Program-made: the position numbers and the translations under genes
Notes under the pieces: generated by a model
The model's database searches: none
Told to the model about the DNA's origin: nothing
Seen by the model: only the letters and a program-made list of their open reading frames with translations
Shown: piece by piece, positions 16,619 through 23,742 of the stretch
Position numbering within the stretch: position 1 is the stretch's first letter
How the letters are laid out: each line of letters begins with the position of its first letter
Assembly (NCBI RefSeq): GCF_001028665.1
Contig: NZ_CP011506.1
Span: 49,485 to 113,484, forward strand
Length of the DNA stretch: 64,000 bases
DNA from: Burkholderia pyrrocinia
GTDB taxonomy: Bacteria > Pseudomonadota > Gammaproteobacteria > Burkholderiales > Burkholderiaceae
Reading direction: 5' to 3'

Positions 16619-18663
16619 ACGAGCTGCGCGACATTCCGCTCAAACGGCTCGTCGCGTCTCCCTACAACGTGCGGCGCGTGCCGCCCACCGGCATCAAGGA
16701 ACTCGCTCTCAATATCTGGAAAGTCGGTCTGCTCCAGAACCTGATCGTCCATCCAATGAAGGTCGGCGCGCGGAAGGCGCAGACGTTCGGCGCGGCCGCT
16801 GGCGAACGCCGCCGCCTCGCGCTCATCTACCTGTTCGAACACGACTACATCCCCGCCGACCACCCGGTGCGCTGCCGGGTCGTGCCGGTCGAGGACGCCG
16901 TGCTGCTGTCGGCAACCGAGAACGAAATGCGCGAGCCGATGCACCCGGCCGACGCGTGCGACGCTTACCGGATTCTGGTCGAATCCGGTCGGTCGATCGA
17001 GGAAATCGCGGACCTGTACGGCGTGCATCCGAAAACTGTGCAGCGCCGCCTCAAGCTCGCGCGCGTCTCTCCGAAGCTGGTCGACCTGTTCCGCACCGGC
17101 GAGATCAAGCTCGATCAAATGCAGGCGCTCGCGCTGTCGGACAGTCACGACGAGCAAGAGGCCGCGTGGTTCGACGCCGAGCCGTACAACCGCGACGCGC
17201 ATGCAATTCGCCGCCGCTTCGTGCGCGACGAACAGTCGTTCGTGAGCAATCGCGTCGCGAAATTCGTCGGCGTCGAGGCGTTCGAAGCGGCTGGCGGTGC
17301 CGTGCGACGCGACCTGTTCTCCGCAGCCGAGGATGCGTGGTATGGCGATCATGCGCTGATGCTGCGCCTCGCGACCGAGCAACTGGAAGCACTCGGCGCG
17401 TCGGTACTGGCCGAAGGCTGGGCATGGGTGAAAGCCATGCCCGAACGGGACCATGCCACGCGGTCGCAATTTCGCCCGGTGCTGCCGCGTCGAACGGAAC
17501 CCACCGATGAGGTGGCGAAAGAACTGGCGGCGATCGATCAGCGGCTGGCCGAGATCGCGGCACAGTGGGAAGCCGACGACATGGACGACGAAGCCGCCGA
17601 GCGGCTGGAGCTGGAAGAAGGCGCGTTGAGCATGCGTCAGGATGAGATCGAGGGGGCATTGCTCGTCTACCATCCCGACGACATGGCGCAGGCTGGCGCG
17701 CTTCTTTCGCTCGATGCGAACGGCGAGCCCGTGATCGAGCGCGGACTCGTTGCGCGTGAGCCGGTTGCAGCCGCGACGACCGAAAGTGGCGAGAATGGTG
17801 ACGACGATGACGAGGACTCGTCAGATGGTCAGCCCGCGCGCGTCGGCGCGTCGGCTGTGAAGCCCGCGAAGGGGCCGCACTCCGAACGGCTGACGCTGCG
17901 CCTGAACGCGCATCGCACGGCGGCCGTTGCCGCCGCCCTCGCGCAGCAGCCGCACGTCGCGCTCGCCGCGCTCGTGCACCGGCTGCTGGCGGGCGAGTAC
18001 GGCCACAGTACCGAAGGGAGCGCGCTGGACGTGACGTTCCGTGACCACTCCCACAACCTGACGAAGCATGCGCCGGAACTGGACGACGACCTTGCGTTCA
18101 CGATGCGGCGAGAGCAACGCCGGGTTTGGGGAGGCGTCATCCCGAATGACAGTGACGCGCTGCTGCGCTGGCTGATCGAGCAGACCGACGAGCGCCTGCT
18201 GCTGATCCTCGCGCAGTACGTCGCGGCGAGCGTGGACAGCGTGCGCCCGGATGAGCGGCCGCACGCGATCAACGCACTGATCCCGGCGCTCGGGCTGAAT
18301 CTCGCGGATGCGTGGCAACCGACGAAGGCGGGCTACTTCGACCACGTTTCGAAAGATCGGATCGTGGACGTCGTGAGCGCGGCCGTGTCGCCTTCCGATG
18401 CGATGCGCGTGGCGAAGCTCAAGAAGGGGGACGCGGCGACCGAGGCCGAACGGCTGATCGCGGGGCGCGGTTGGTTGCCCGAGCATTTCGTCACGGCCGA
18501 AGCCGTGCGGATGAAGCTGTGGGACGTTCCGGCGAAGGCGTCGCATGCCGACGAAAGCGCCGAGGAAGCGGAGGCCGACGAGCCTGCGTTGGTTGCGTCG
18601 GCCGACGACGTCCGCGACGACGCGTCTGTAGCGGAAGGCGAAGGCATGCCGCCGCGAGATTGA
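16534..18663 (+). CDS. Large ParB/RepB/Spo0J-family protein
   Basis: The start at 16534 follows a perfect AAAGGAGG; the longer upstream frame is GC noise. The 709-residue protein has a ParB nuclease-like domain (from DIPLKRLVASPYNVRRV, residues ~35-140, including GERRRLALIYL and ATENEMREPM) and a helix-turn-helix at ~153-178 (IEEIADLYGVHPKTVQRRLK). Chromosomal ParB proteins have about 300 residues; the extra ~450 here are helical, partly acidic (GDDDDEDSSDGQPA), and unassigned. Such large ParB-like proteins are known from plasmids and ICEs. No parA gene is visible in the window, so classical partition is uncertain; regulation or ParB-nuclease activity are alternatives. Its N-terminal leader resembles that of the gene at 19368. 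Confidence 0.88.
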   Translation: MNAVTTEIPALAHDAGVPPAPPEAHRTADELRDIPLKRLVASPYNVRRVPPTGIKELALNIWKVGLLQNLIVHPMKVGARKAQTFGAAAGERRRLALIYLFEHDYIPADHPVRCRVVPVEDAVLLSATENEMREPMHPADACDAYRILVESGRSIEEIADLYGVHPKTVQRRLKLARVSPKLVDLFRTGEIKLDQMQALALSDSHDEQEAAWFDAEPYNRDAHAIRRRFVRDEQSFVSNRVAKFVGVEAFEAAGGAVRRDLFSAAEDAWYGDHALMLRLATEQLEALGASVLAEGWAWVKAMPERDHATRSQFRPVLPRRTEPTDEVAKELAAIDQRLAEIAAQWEADDMDDEAAERLELEEGALSMRQDEIEGALLVYHPDDMAQAGALLSLDANGEPVIERGLVAREPVAAATTESGENGDDDDEDSSDGQPARVGASAVKPAKGPHSERLTLRLNAHRTAAVAAALAQQPHVALAALVHRLLAGEYGHSTEGSALDVTFRDHSHNLTKHAPELDDDLAFTMRREQRRVWGGVIPNDSDALLRWLIEQTDERLLLILAQYVAASVDSVRPDERPHAINALIPALGLNLADAWQPTKAGYFDHVSKDRIVDVVSAAVSPSDAMRVAKLKKGDAATEAERLIAGRGWLPEHFVTAEAVRMKLWDVPAKASHADESAEEAEADEPALVASADDVRDDASVAEGEGMPPRD

Positions 18664-18674
18664 CCTGATCGACG

Positions 18675-18699
18675 CCAGCGGGTGCGCCGCGCCCGCTGG
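18675..18699 (+). terminator. Inverted repeat after parB-like gene
   Basis: CCAGCGGG and CCCGCTGG around a 9-base loop, starting 12 bases after the stop codon. No clean T-tract, so a weak or Rho-assisted terminator is the most that can be said. Confidence 0.4.
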
Positions 18700-19210
18700 T
18701 GCGGCGTGCCGGTCAGTTTCCTTCGGCGGGCCGTACGCAGCATGATGATCTACTCCCGAAAATTCTCACTTTCCGATTCTCTGCCACTCCCGTAAAGGAT
18801 CACCTTTCCGATGCCGTGCATGCGCTCGTCGCTGTGGCGCATGCACTGGTGGCACTTCCCTGACTCGCTGCTCGGGCGTCTCCCTCCGCTTCGCTCCGGG
18901 CCGGGCTTTCGCGCTGCGCGTCGAGCCTCGCTGCGCGAGTCTCGCCCCTACGGGCTTCAATCCCTGACGTCTGCGCGCCGTGCCGGCGCTGCGCGCTTCG
19001 CTTGCTCGTGGAGTACGCGCCCGCTACGCGCGGGCGGACATCAGGTCTAGCGCCCGGCGATGCCGGGCGACGGGACGCGGGGCCGCTGTGCGTCCCCGCG
19101 TCGTGTGGCTGGCTGGGTTGGGGACTGCCGTGTTTGCGCTCCATCCTTTCGCGTCGGGTTAAGCGCGTGAATCTGCCTTCCGGCCCGCCTCTTTTCGACG
19201 CATAGCGGAA
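18700..19210. other. Gap without a recognised gene
   Basis: Both strands have open frames with alanine and arginine-rich shadow translations. TTTCCGAT occurs twice (near 18770 and 18805). Otherwise nothing stands out until element B begins at 19211. Confidence 0.45.
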
Positions 19211-19299
19211 TGGGTCAGGGGTGCAAGGGACTTTCGCGGCATATCCTCGCGCGCTGCGCGCGCTCCGGTATTCCACGGTTCCCTTGCACCCCTGACCCA
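19211..19299. repeat. Repeat element B with 20-bp perfect terminal arms
   Basis: The outer arms, TGGGTCAGGGGTGCAAGGGA and its exact reverse complement, enclose a 49-base core. Positions 19222-19287 are the second copy of element A. Both copies keep the terminal pairing despite substitutions. It lies 69 bp before the start of the next gene, directly ahead of the duplicated 5' module. Confidence 0.8.
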
Positions 19300-19312
19300 C
19301 CCCGCTAAAACC

Positions 19313-19452
19313 GCGTCGAGGCGGCTCCGAAAGGCAGATTCACAACCCGACACGAAAGGACGGAACCATGAGCGCAAACACCCCCAACCCATCCAGCCAC
19401 ACCAACGACGCGGGCGTTCCCCCCGCCCCCCCCGAGGCCCACCAAAAGGCAG
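19313..19452 (+). repeat. 5' module copy 2 (leader plus first codons)
   Basis: Second copy of the module seen at 16478-16618: shared untranslated sequence, then a different short N-terminus, then the shared DAGVPPAPPEAH coding stretch. Confidence 0.7.
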
Positions 19453-19661
19453 ATCTAGCGCGGCGCTCGAACCGACTCCGTCTGATCGCGACCCATTGGC
19501 TCGGCTGCACGGCTGACGCCTCGATTCGCGTCCTGCATCGCTGGACCCGTCCTGATGACGACGCGCGCGCCGTGCGACTCGAAACGAGCGTCGGCGGTTG
19601 CGTGCGCCGCATCACCCTGTTTCGCCTTTCGTCCGGCGCGTGGTCGCCGGTTTGGCAATAA
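19368..19661 (+). CDS. Hypothetical protein sharing the ParB-like N-terminal leader
   Basis: A 97-residue product. After MSANTPNPSSHT it carries NDAGVPPAPPEAHQKAD, nearly the same as HDAGVPPAPPEAHRTAD in the ParB-like protein. The rest is a small domain (RLRLIATHWLGCTADASIRV, then RRITLFRLSSGAWSPVW) with no recognised family. The start is supported by GAAAGGACGGAACC. The shared leader may be a functional peptide or just a duplicated control segment reaching into the coding region. Confidence 0.65.
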   Translation: MSANTPNPSSHTNDAGVPPAPPEAHQKADLARRSNRLRLIATHWLGCTADASIRVLHRWTRPDDDARAVRLETSVGGCVRRITLFRLSSGAWSPVWQ

Positions 19662-19675
19662 CCCGGAGACTCACG

Positions 19676-19936
19676 ATGAGCTACGAGACTGATGAACTGA
19701 TGATTGAAGGTATCACCGAGGACCATTTCGCGATCTCGCACGAAAGCGGAATCTGGAAGCATATTTCGGTTCACGACGCAGACGGCGAAGGGCTGTTTAC
19801 GCTGCCGTCCGGCTGGACCGCCGAGCAGATCAACGCCGCCATTGCTGTCTACAAGCGTGGGTTTTCCCACGGCGAGAAGTTCGGCGCAGCGCACGCGCAA
19901 CGCATTGTGCGCGAAGCGCTCGGAATCATTCATTAA
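19676..19936 (+). CDS. Hypothetical protein
   Basis: An 86-residue soluble, acidic protein (MSYETDELMIEGITEDHFAI onward) with a C-terminal helix EKFGAAHAQRIVREALGI. CCGGAGA precedes the ATG, only 14 bp after the previous stop. No family recognised. It is part of a run of six short plus-strand genes between 19.4 and 21.1 kb. Confidence 0.6.
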   Translation: MSYETDELMIEGITEDHFAISHESGIWKHISVHDADGEGLFTLPSGWTAEQINAAIAVYKRGFSHGEKFGAAHAQRIVREALGIIH

Positions 19937-19991
19937 CGTCGTGCGCGTCCGCCCGGACGCGCTTTCCATCGTTCAAGTAAGGAGACGTACC

Positions 19992-20273
19992 ATGCGCGGT
20001 CTTGATATTCGTGTCTCGTTTGCGCTTGCCCGGATTGCCTCAATCACCGATGCGGAACAATTCGACATGATCGAGGTTCAGATCGACACCGAGACTCTCG
20101 GGCGCAACGATTATTGGAATGGCCGTAGTGAGTTGCCGACGATGTTCGCCGACGAGCCGCTTCTGCGGGCCGCATGGGAGCAGGGGCAAAACGACGCGGC
20201 TATGTGCGAAGAACTTGAAAACTGCCCGCACTGTATTGCCGCGCGAGGCGACCCCTGCCCGATTCACGGATGA
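19992..20273 (+). CDS. Hypothetical protein with C-terminal Cys-His cluster
   Basis: A 93-residue protein with AAGGAGA ahead of the ATG. It ends CEELENCPHCIAARGDPCPIHG: four cysteines and two histidines in 22 residues, compatible with zinc binding. The N-terminal part is alternating alpha/beta. No known family recognised. Confidence 0.6.
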   Translation: MRGLDIRVSFALARIASITDAEQFDMIEVQIDTETLGRNDYWNGRSELPTMFADEPLLRAAWEQGQNDAAMCEELENCPHCIAARGDPCPIHG

Positions 20274-20319
20274 CGTCACCCCAGCATTGGGCCACAGCGA
20301 CGATTATGGAGAACACACG

Positions 20320-20541
20320 ATGAACACCGGAACGATTCTGAGCATCGATCAGCTTGAGCGCGCGATCAACATTTGGCGCGCACGCCAACCGAGTGGCGAC
20401 GGCGATCCGATCCTGTGCCGTGAGGCGCGGCTTCTTGCCGAACCGTACGCGCTGATGATTCTGAGCGGCGCGACGCAGATCGACGCGGCAAACCTGTCCG
20501 ACACGCAGCGCGCCGCATTCGATGGTGCGTTTTCCCGATAA
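20320..20541 (+). CDS. DUF3717 domain protein
   Basis: A 73-residue protein matching DUF3717, a small family I know from Burkholderia and relatives: ILSIDQLERAINIWRAR, then LCREARLLAEPYALMIL. Its function is unknown. TATGGAGA precedes the start. Confidence 0.78.
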   Translation: MNTGTILSIDQLERAINIWRARQPSGDGDPILCREARLLAEPYALMILSGATQIDAANLSDTQRAAFDGAFSR

Positions 20542-20597
20542 CGCGTCATCGACGCGACCAGCGCTCGCCATGTCGAGCCTTGCTCAAGGAGCAAATA

Positions 20598-20894
20598 ATG
20601 AAGAATCTCGGCGCGTCGGCTAAGCGCAATAGCCCGCTCTGGTACGGCTGGAAAATCCGGCTCGTCTGGTTGGTCGCGGCGTTCATCGGCATGTTCGCCA
20701 CCAACGCGAAAGCGTGGTGCCGCAACTGGGCGACGGCGCGAGCCTATCGCCTCGGCCGTGCCCATTTCGGGGTCTTTCTCCATACGCCGCGTTTCTCGCG
20801 AATCGCGGAACTGACCGACGCATACGACAGTGGCGCATACGATTTCTGGCTGACAACCGTGCACATTGACGACTGGTCCCGTTACCTGCCGTGA
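20598..20894 (+). CDS. Hypothetical membrane-associated protein
   Basis: A 98-residue protein; CAAGGAG before the ATG at 20598 decides the start over 20580. A basic N-terminus is followed by one hydrophobic helix (VWLVAAFIGMFATNA, residues ~24-38) and then a polar domain with many aromatic residues. No family recognised. Only ~35 bp separate it from the next small gene. Confidence 0.55.
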   Translation: MKNLGASAKRNSPLWYGWKIRLVWLVAAFIGMFATNAKAWCRNWATARAYRLGRAHFGVFLHTPRFSRIAELTDAYDSGAYDFWLTTVHIDDWSRYLP

Positions 20895-20929
20895 GCGCTC
20901 CGTGACGATCCATTCGCGAGGATGAACAG

Positions 20930-21094
20930 ATGACCGCATATTCCTACTTTGAAGCGTGCGAGATGACCGTGACACGCGCCGAAGCCGAGGCTGAGATAAA
21001 AAAGCACTTCGTCGATTTTGCCGAGTTTCTTGCTGACGTTGGCGACCGCGAAGAATATGAAGGGAAAGAGGTGCTCGACTGGCTCGGTTACTAG
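20930..21094 (+). CDS. Small acidic protein
   Basis: A 54-residue frame (MTAYSYFEACEMTVTRAEAE onward), strongly acidic and helical, ending VLDWLGY. GCGAGGA precedes the start. Clean amino-acid composition argues for a real gene. It is the last gene before a hairpin-rich convergent junction. Confidence 0.5.
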   Translation: MTAYSYFEACEMTVTRAEAEAEIKKHFVDFAEFLADVGDREEYEGKEVLDWLGY

Positions 21095-21263
21095 GCCGCA
21101 GGGCCGGCGAACACAGATGGCGTCGCCAGCCCACTCGATCACTAGCCAGCATGCACCTTGAATCCCGGAATTCTGGGCGATCCTGCCTGTGGTGTGTGCG
21201 CTCGGCCTCACCGTGAAAGCGACCGTACACGAGCACGCCAGAATCGGGATTTTTTGCGCGGCG

Positions 21264-21318
21264 TCGCGGGCTGGCGGGCGCTCGCCGCTACGCCGCGACC
21301 ACCCGCCAGCCCGCGACC
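21264..21318. repeat. Inverted repeat, 16-bp perfect arms
   Basis: GTCGCGGGCTGGCGGG and CCCGCCAGCCCGCGAC around a 23-base GC-rich loop. It lies between convergent genes ending at 21094 (+) and 21408 (-). The design (long arms, large loop) resembles element B. Confidence 0.7.
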
Positions 21319-21333
21319 AATGCGTTATCCAGT

Positions 21334-21350
21334 TTGCGCGATGCGCAAAT
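21334..21350. repeat. Short palindrome
   Basis: TTTGCGC, GAT, GCGCAAA: perfect 7-base arms between the two larger inverted repeats. Confidence 0.5.
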
Positions 21351-21356
21351 GAATCG

Positions 21357-21403
21357 GGGCAATCCCGCTCCGCGCATACTTCGCGCTTCGCCGGATTGCC
21401 CCA
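21357..21403. repeat. Inverted repeat, 10-bp perfect arms
   Basis: GGGGCAATCC and GGATTGCCCC around a 27-base loop that is itself GC-rich. It ends five bases before the 3' end of the minus-strand gene and may terminate transcription from either side. Confidence 0.6.
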
Positions 21404-21407
21404 ACGA

Positions 21408-21719
21408 TCACACCGGCGCGCCGTCGGCGACAGCAGCCGGCGGTTCGGCCTGGGCGGTTTTTTCCGGCGCCGGCGTCTCGCCCCGTTTGGCGAGCGCCGC
21501 TTTTACCGCCTCGAGCCGCTCTTTCCACTGTTCCGCCGGGATCTCGTCCAGCCCTTCCGCGCGCAGCAGCTCCAGTACCGCCTTCTGATTCCGCTCACGA
21601 TCTTTGCGGAGCCGCTCGCGCTGTTCGTCCTGCAGCTTTTTCAGCTTCGCCGCCGCCCTCGCGATCTCATCTTCGATCGATCGCGGCTTCCGCGTGGTCT
21701 TTTCCGATAGCTCACTCAT
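21408..21719 (-). CDS. Hypothetical coiled-coil protein
   Basis: A 103-residue minus-strand protein. The start MSELSEKTTRKPRSIEDEI is chosen over an in-frame ATG 42 bases upstream. Residues ~17-55 form a heptad-like, charged helix (IARAAAKLKKLQDEQRERLRK), followed by a second helix and a disordered A/P-rich tail. The basic N-terminus plus coiled coil suggests a DNA-associated accessory protein, but no family is recognised. It reads away from the control region at 21.8-23.1 kb, whose leftmost repeat is ~150 bp upstream. Confidence 0.62.
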   Translation of the reverse strand: MSELSEKTTRKPRSIEDEIARAAAKLKKLQDEQRERLRKDRERNQKAVLELLRAEGLDEIPAEQWKERLEAVKAALAKRGETPAPEKTAQAEPPAAVADGAPV

Positions 21720-21871
21720 TTCACGATTCTCCGTTTCGTGGTATCGGCCCTCGCCGCGCATTGTACCGGCATGCCACCACCACGCAACAGCCCGGAACAG
21801 ATTCCAGTTGCCCGCAAGCGGGCAAATCCGATCGAGCGCTCAATCCGTCCTGCGCGCTCGATGTCCCGCGC

Positions 21872-22005
21872 GACCCACATGTCCACCGCGCCCCGCGCTC
21901 AACCCGGTGTTGCCGCACACTAACGTGTGGACAACACCGCGCGGCGCCCGGCTCTGTGATCCGTATCGATCACGGCCGGGCGTACGACGCCGTGGGCATG
22001 TGGAT
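21872..22005. repeat. Long direct repeat R1 (about 134 bp)
   Basis: It matches R2 (22266-22399) over about 134 bp with scattered substitutions. Both contain CCACCGCGCCCCGCGCTC, then a CACAC/GTGTGG-type inverted segment with GGACAACACCGCGCGGCG, then GTGATC-6 bases-GATCAC, then GTGG...ATGTGGA. The latter resembles a DnaA-type or IHF/Rep-bound region. No gene is supported here. Confidence 0.75.
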
Positions 22006-22158
22006 CGCGCGAATTTCGTCCAGTTCGGCCGCGCTGCTGCGCGTCCGAATTATCCCGCTGGCCCGCAATCCGGCCGCGGCCCAGCGACACAACGCGCGCG
22101 CCGAATTCCCACCTGCCTCCGTCAGGTGAAAATCCGGCGCGCGCGAAAATCACATGTG

Positions 22159-22184
22159 TTTGCGGAATGCATGCATTCCGCAAA
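22159..22184. promoter_or_regulatory. 26-bp perfect palindrome
   Basis: TTTGCGGAATGCA followed by TGCATTCCGCAAA: each half is the exact reverse complement of the other, with no spacer. It lies midway between direct repeats R1 and R2. A dimeric DNA-binding protein site is the simplest reading. Confidence 0.7.
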
Positions 22185-22265
22185 TCTTCGACTCCCCGCC
22201 CGACACCGACGTCGAGCGGCACACCGACCGTCTGCACGCGCACGAAAATTTCCCGACGCCGCATT

Positions 22266-22399
22266 GACCACAGATCCACCGCGCCCCGCGCTCACACCGG
22301 TGTTGCCACACACTGACGTATGGACAACACCGCGCGGCGACCGGCTCCGTGATCTTTATCGATCACGGCCGTTCGTGCGGCACCGTGGATATGTGGACA
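22266..22399. repeat. Long direct repeat R2 (about 134 bp)
   Basis: Second copy of R1, ending GTGGATATGTGGACA. Together with the palindrome between them, R1 and R2 form a symmetrical ~530-bp cis-acting region. A replication or partition origin is possible, but no Rep gene is seen. Confidence 0.75.
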
Positions 22400-22685
22400 A
22401 TGCTCACCGGTCCACCACCGCCTCACCTGCTGCTCACCTTCTGCCGTTTCCACCCTCTGCGCCGAATCTGCACATTCCCCGCTGCTTCGCCCCATCTTCC
22501 TCCTGCCGAAGTTGCACTGAACCGCTCCGCTACGCTCCGAGGTGAGAACGCCGAAAATCCACCGCTCACGAACCAAACCACGCCGTCGCTTTTTCCCCGA
22601 TTACGTCGATTCCCTTGAGCGGGAACCGCCGTACCTTACCGGGTGAAGGCTCCGCGACCGGCCCAAACCTGAAGTGAAGTTGGCT

Positions 22686-22733
22686 ACGATCGTCTTAGGA
22701 AGCGGGGGAATCCCCGCCCCCTAAGACGATCGT
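22686..22733. other. oriT: Candidate oriT: 48-bp compound palindrome
   Basis: Outer arms ACGATCGTCTTAGG and CCTAAGACGATCGT (14 bp, perfect), an AA/CC mismatch, inner arms GCGGGG and CCCCGC, loop GAAT. It lies ~580 bp upstream of the relaxosome accessory gene, which is followed by coupling protein and relaxase genes. In related systems oriT is next to the accessory gene. The nick site cannot be located by eye. Confidence 0.55.
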
Positions 22734-22734
22734 C

Positions 22735-22763
22735 ACACACCATGCAACGTTGTTGCGGTGTGT
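22735..22763. repeat. Compound hairpin next to the oriT candidate
   Basis: ACACACC pairs with GGTGTGT, and inside it GCAAC pairs with GTTGC around GTT. It begins one base after the 48-bp palindrome. Confidence 0.6.
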
Positions 22764-22779
22764 CGCGCCGCATGGCGCG
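22764..22779. repeat. Short hairpin, 6-bp arms
   Basis: CGCGCC, GCAT, GGCGCG; third of three adjacent stems, 11 bp before the first GTCAGACA box. Confidence 0.5.
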
Positions 22780-22790
22780 GTGCCTTCGGC

Positions 22791-23138
22791 GTCAGACACC
22801 TACGAAAATAAGCGAAAAAAGCGAGGTGCGGATCAAGCGCAACCTCTTGTACGTCATATCCTCCGGTGTCAGACAAATATGGCATTGGAAATTATAATTC
22901 GGAATCCAAATGAAAAGAGAATCGCCGCGCGGCCACTGACGGTGGCGGTGTGCAGCGTCAGACAGCTACAGTCGACCTGTCGCGAAAACGCCGCAACGTA
23001 TGGCGAAAGCCCGCTTGCGTTAAGGTTCACGCTGTCAGACACCCGAATGGCCGGAAAGCGCGAACATCGACAATTTGTCGCGCCCACCCCGTCACGATTG
23101 GGGCACGTTGTCAGACAGCTAGAACGGCTGTGTCTGAC
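22791..23138. repeat. Spaced GTCAGACA array (five direct boxes plus one inverted)
   Basis: GTCAGACA occurs at 22791, 22868, 22957, 23034 and 23110, spaced 77, 89, 77 and 76 bp. An inverted copy, TGTCTGAC, stands at 23131-23138 and forms a stem with the last direct box. The sequences between boxes are unrelated. The array lies between the oriT candidate and the accessory gene, so binding sites for the ribbon-helix-helix protein or a replication protein are likely. Confidence 0.78.
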
Positions 23139-23155
23139 ATTCGATAAGTATCACT

Positions 23156-23317
23156 ATGAAAATAAATGAGTTATTGCGAAACGCTCTTCGTCGTGCTACT
23201 GTCGATCAAAATAATGCAGTCGTGAGGGCCGTAATCGAGCGCGGTTTCGTGCGCGAGCCGAGGTTATTCCTCGACTCCACGAGCGCCCGCTCTTTTCATT
23301 CCAGGCGCTTTTCATGA
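23156..23317 (+). CDS. Small protein coupled to the relaxosome accessory gene
   Basis: A 53-residue frame (MKINELLRNALRRATVDQNN onward) whose stop TGA overlaps the ATG of the next gene (ATGA). The N-terminal half reads like a real helix (NAVVRAVIERGFV), while the last third is arginine and serine-rich. No strong ribosome binding site. It could be a short coupled gene or an upstream reading frame that tunes translation. Confidence 0.4.
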   Translation: MKINELLRNALRRATVDQNNAVVRAVIERGFVREPRLFLDSTSARSFHSRRFS

Positions 23318-23742
23318 CCTCACGAAAATCTTCCTCGCGAGTCGAAACCGGCCGCGTCAGTTTTCGCGACACCCCCGACGTTGTCCGTTTTTACAAGAAA
23401 ACCGCCCAGGCCCGCGGCGTCTCATTCTCCGAATATGCCCGGCGTCTCACCGAGCGCGGCGCGCTCGCCGAGTCGGTCGACCGGCTGATTGCATCCGTCG
23501 ACGCGTCTATCGCGAAAGCCGATACGTTGCTGCAAGAAGCTAGGCAGCTATCTGGGACGGGAACGCCAACCGGACAGAAATCATCGCTGGCAATTTTGCC
23601 GACGCAACTCGTCGAAGCGATTTTTGTTTGCGAGTTCCTGTTGACTGAGATCGTGTCGCGCAGCGATATGACTGCGGAGCGACGTGCGCGTGACTCAGCG
23701 AAGGAACGAGCTGCCGAGCTTTTGCGGGGTGGCCAGAAATGA
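23314..23742 (+). CDS. Relaxosome accessory protein, ribbon-helix-helix type (TrwA/MobC-like)
   Basis: A 142-residue protein. Residues ~10-50 (RVSFRDTPDVVRFYKKTAQARGVSFSEYARRLTE) fit a ribbon-helix-helix DNA-binding fold: one basic strand and two helices. The rest is helical. Its place directly upstream of coupling protein and relaxase genes matches TrwA of R388-type systems and MobC/TraY-type proteins, which bind oriT and help the relaxase nick. It probably binds sites in the upstream control region and may autoregulate. The next start overlaps its stop (ATGA). Confidence 0.75.
   Translation: MTSRKSSSRVETGRVSFRDTPDVVRFYKKTAQARGVSFSEYARRLTERGALAESVDRLIASVDASIAKADTLLQEARQLSGTGTPTGQKSSLAILPTQLVEAIFVCEFLLTEIVSRSDMTAERRARDSAKERAAELLRGGQK

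Noticed and set aside
15885..17510. 541-residue plus-strand frame across the gap and the ParB-like gene
   Set aside because: The translation is R, P and A-rich, overlaps the real ParB-like gene in another frame and lacks domains.
21604..22545. 313-residue frame over the control region
   Set aside because: It crosses the direct repeats and palindrome, is P, R and S-rich, and does not show domain or codon signals.
22791..23138. GTCAGACA array as a CRISPR
   Set aside because: The repeated unit is only 8 bases, spacers vary in length, and no cas gene is near.
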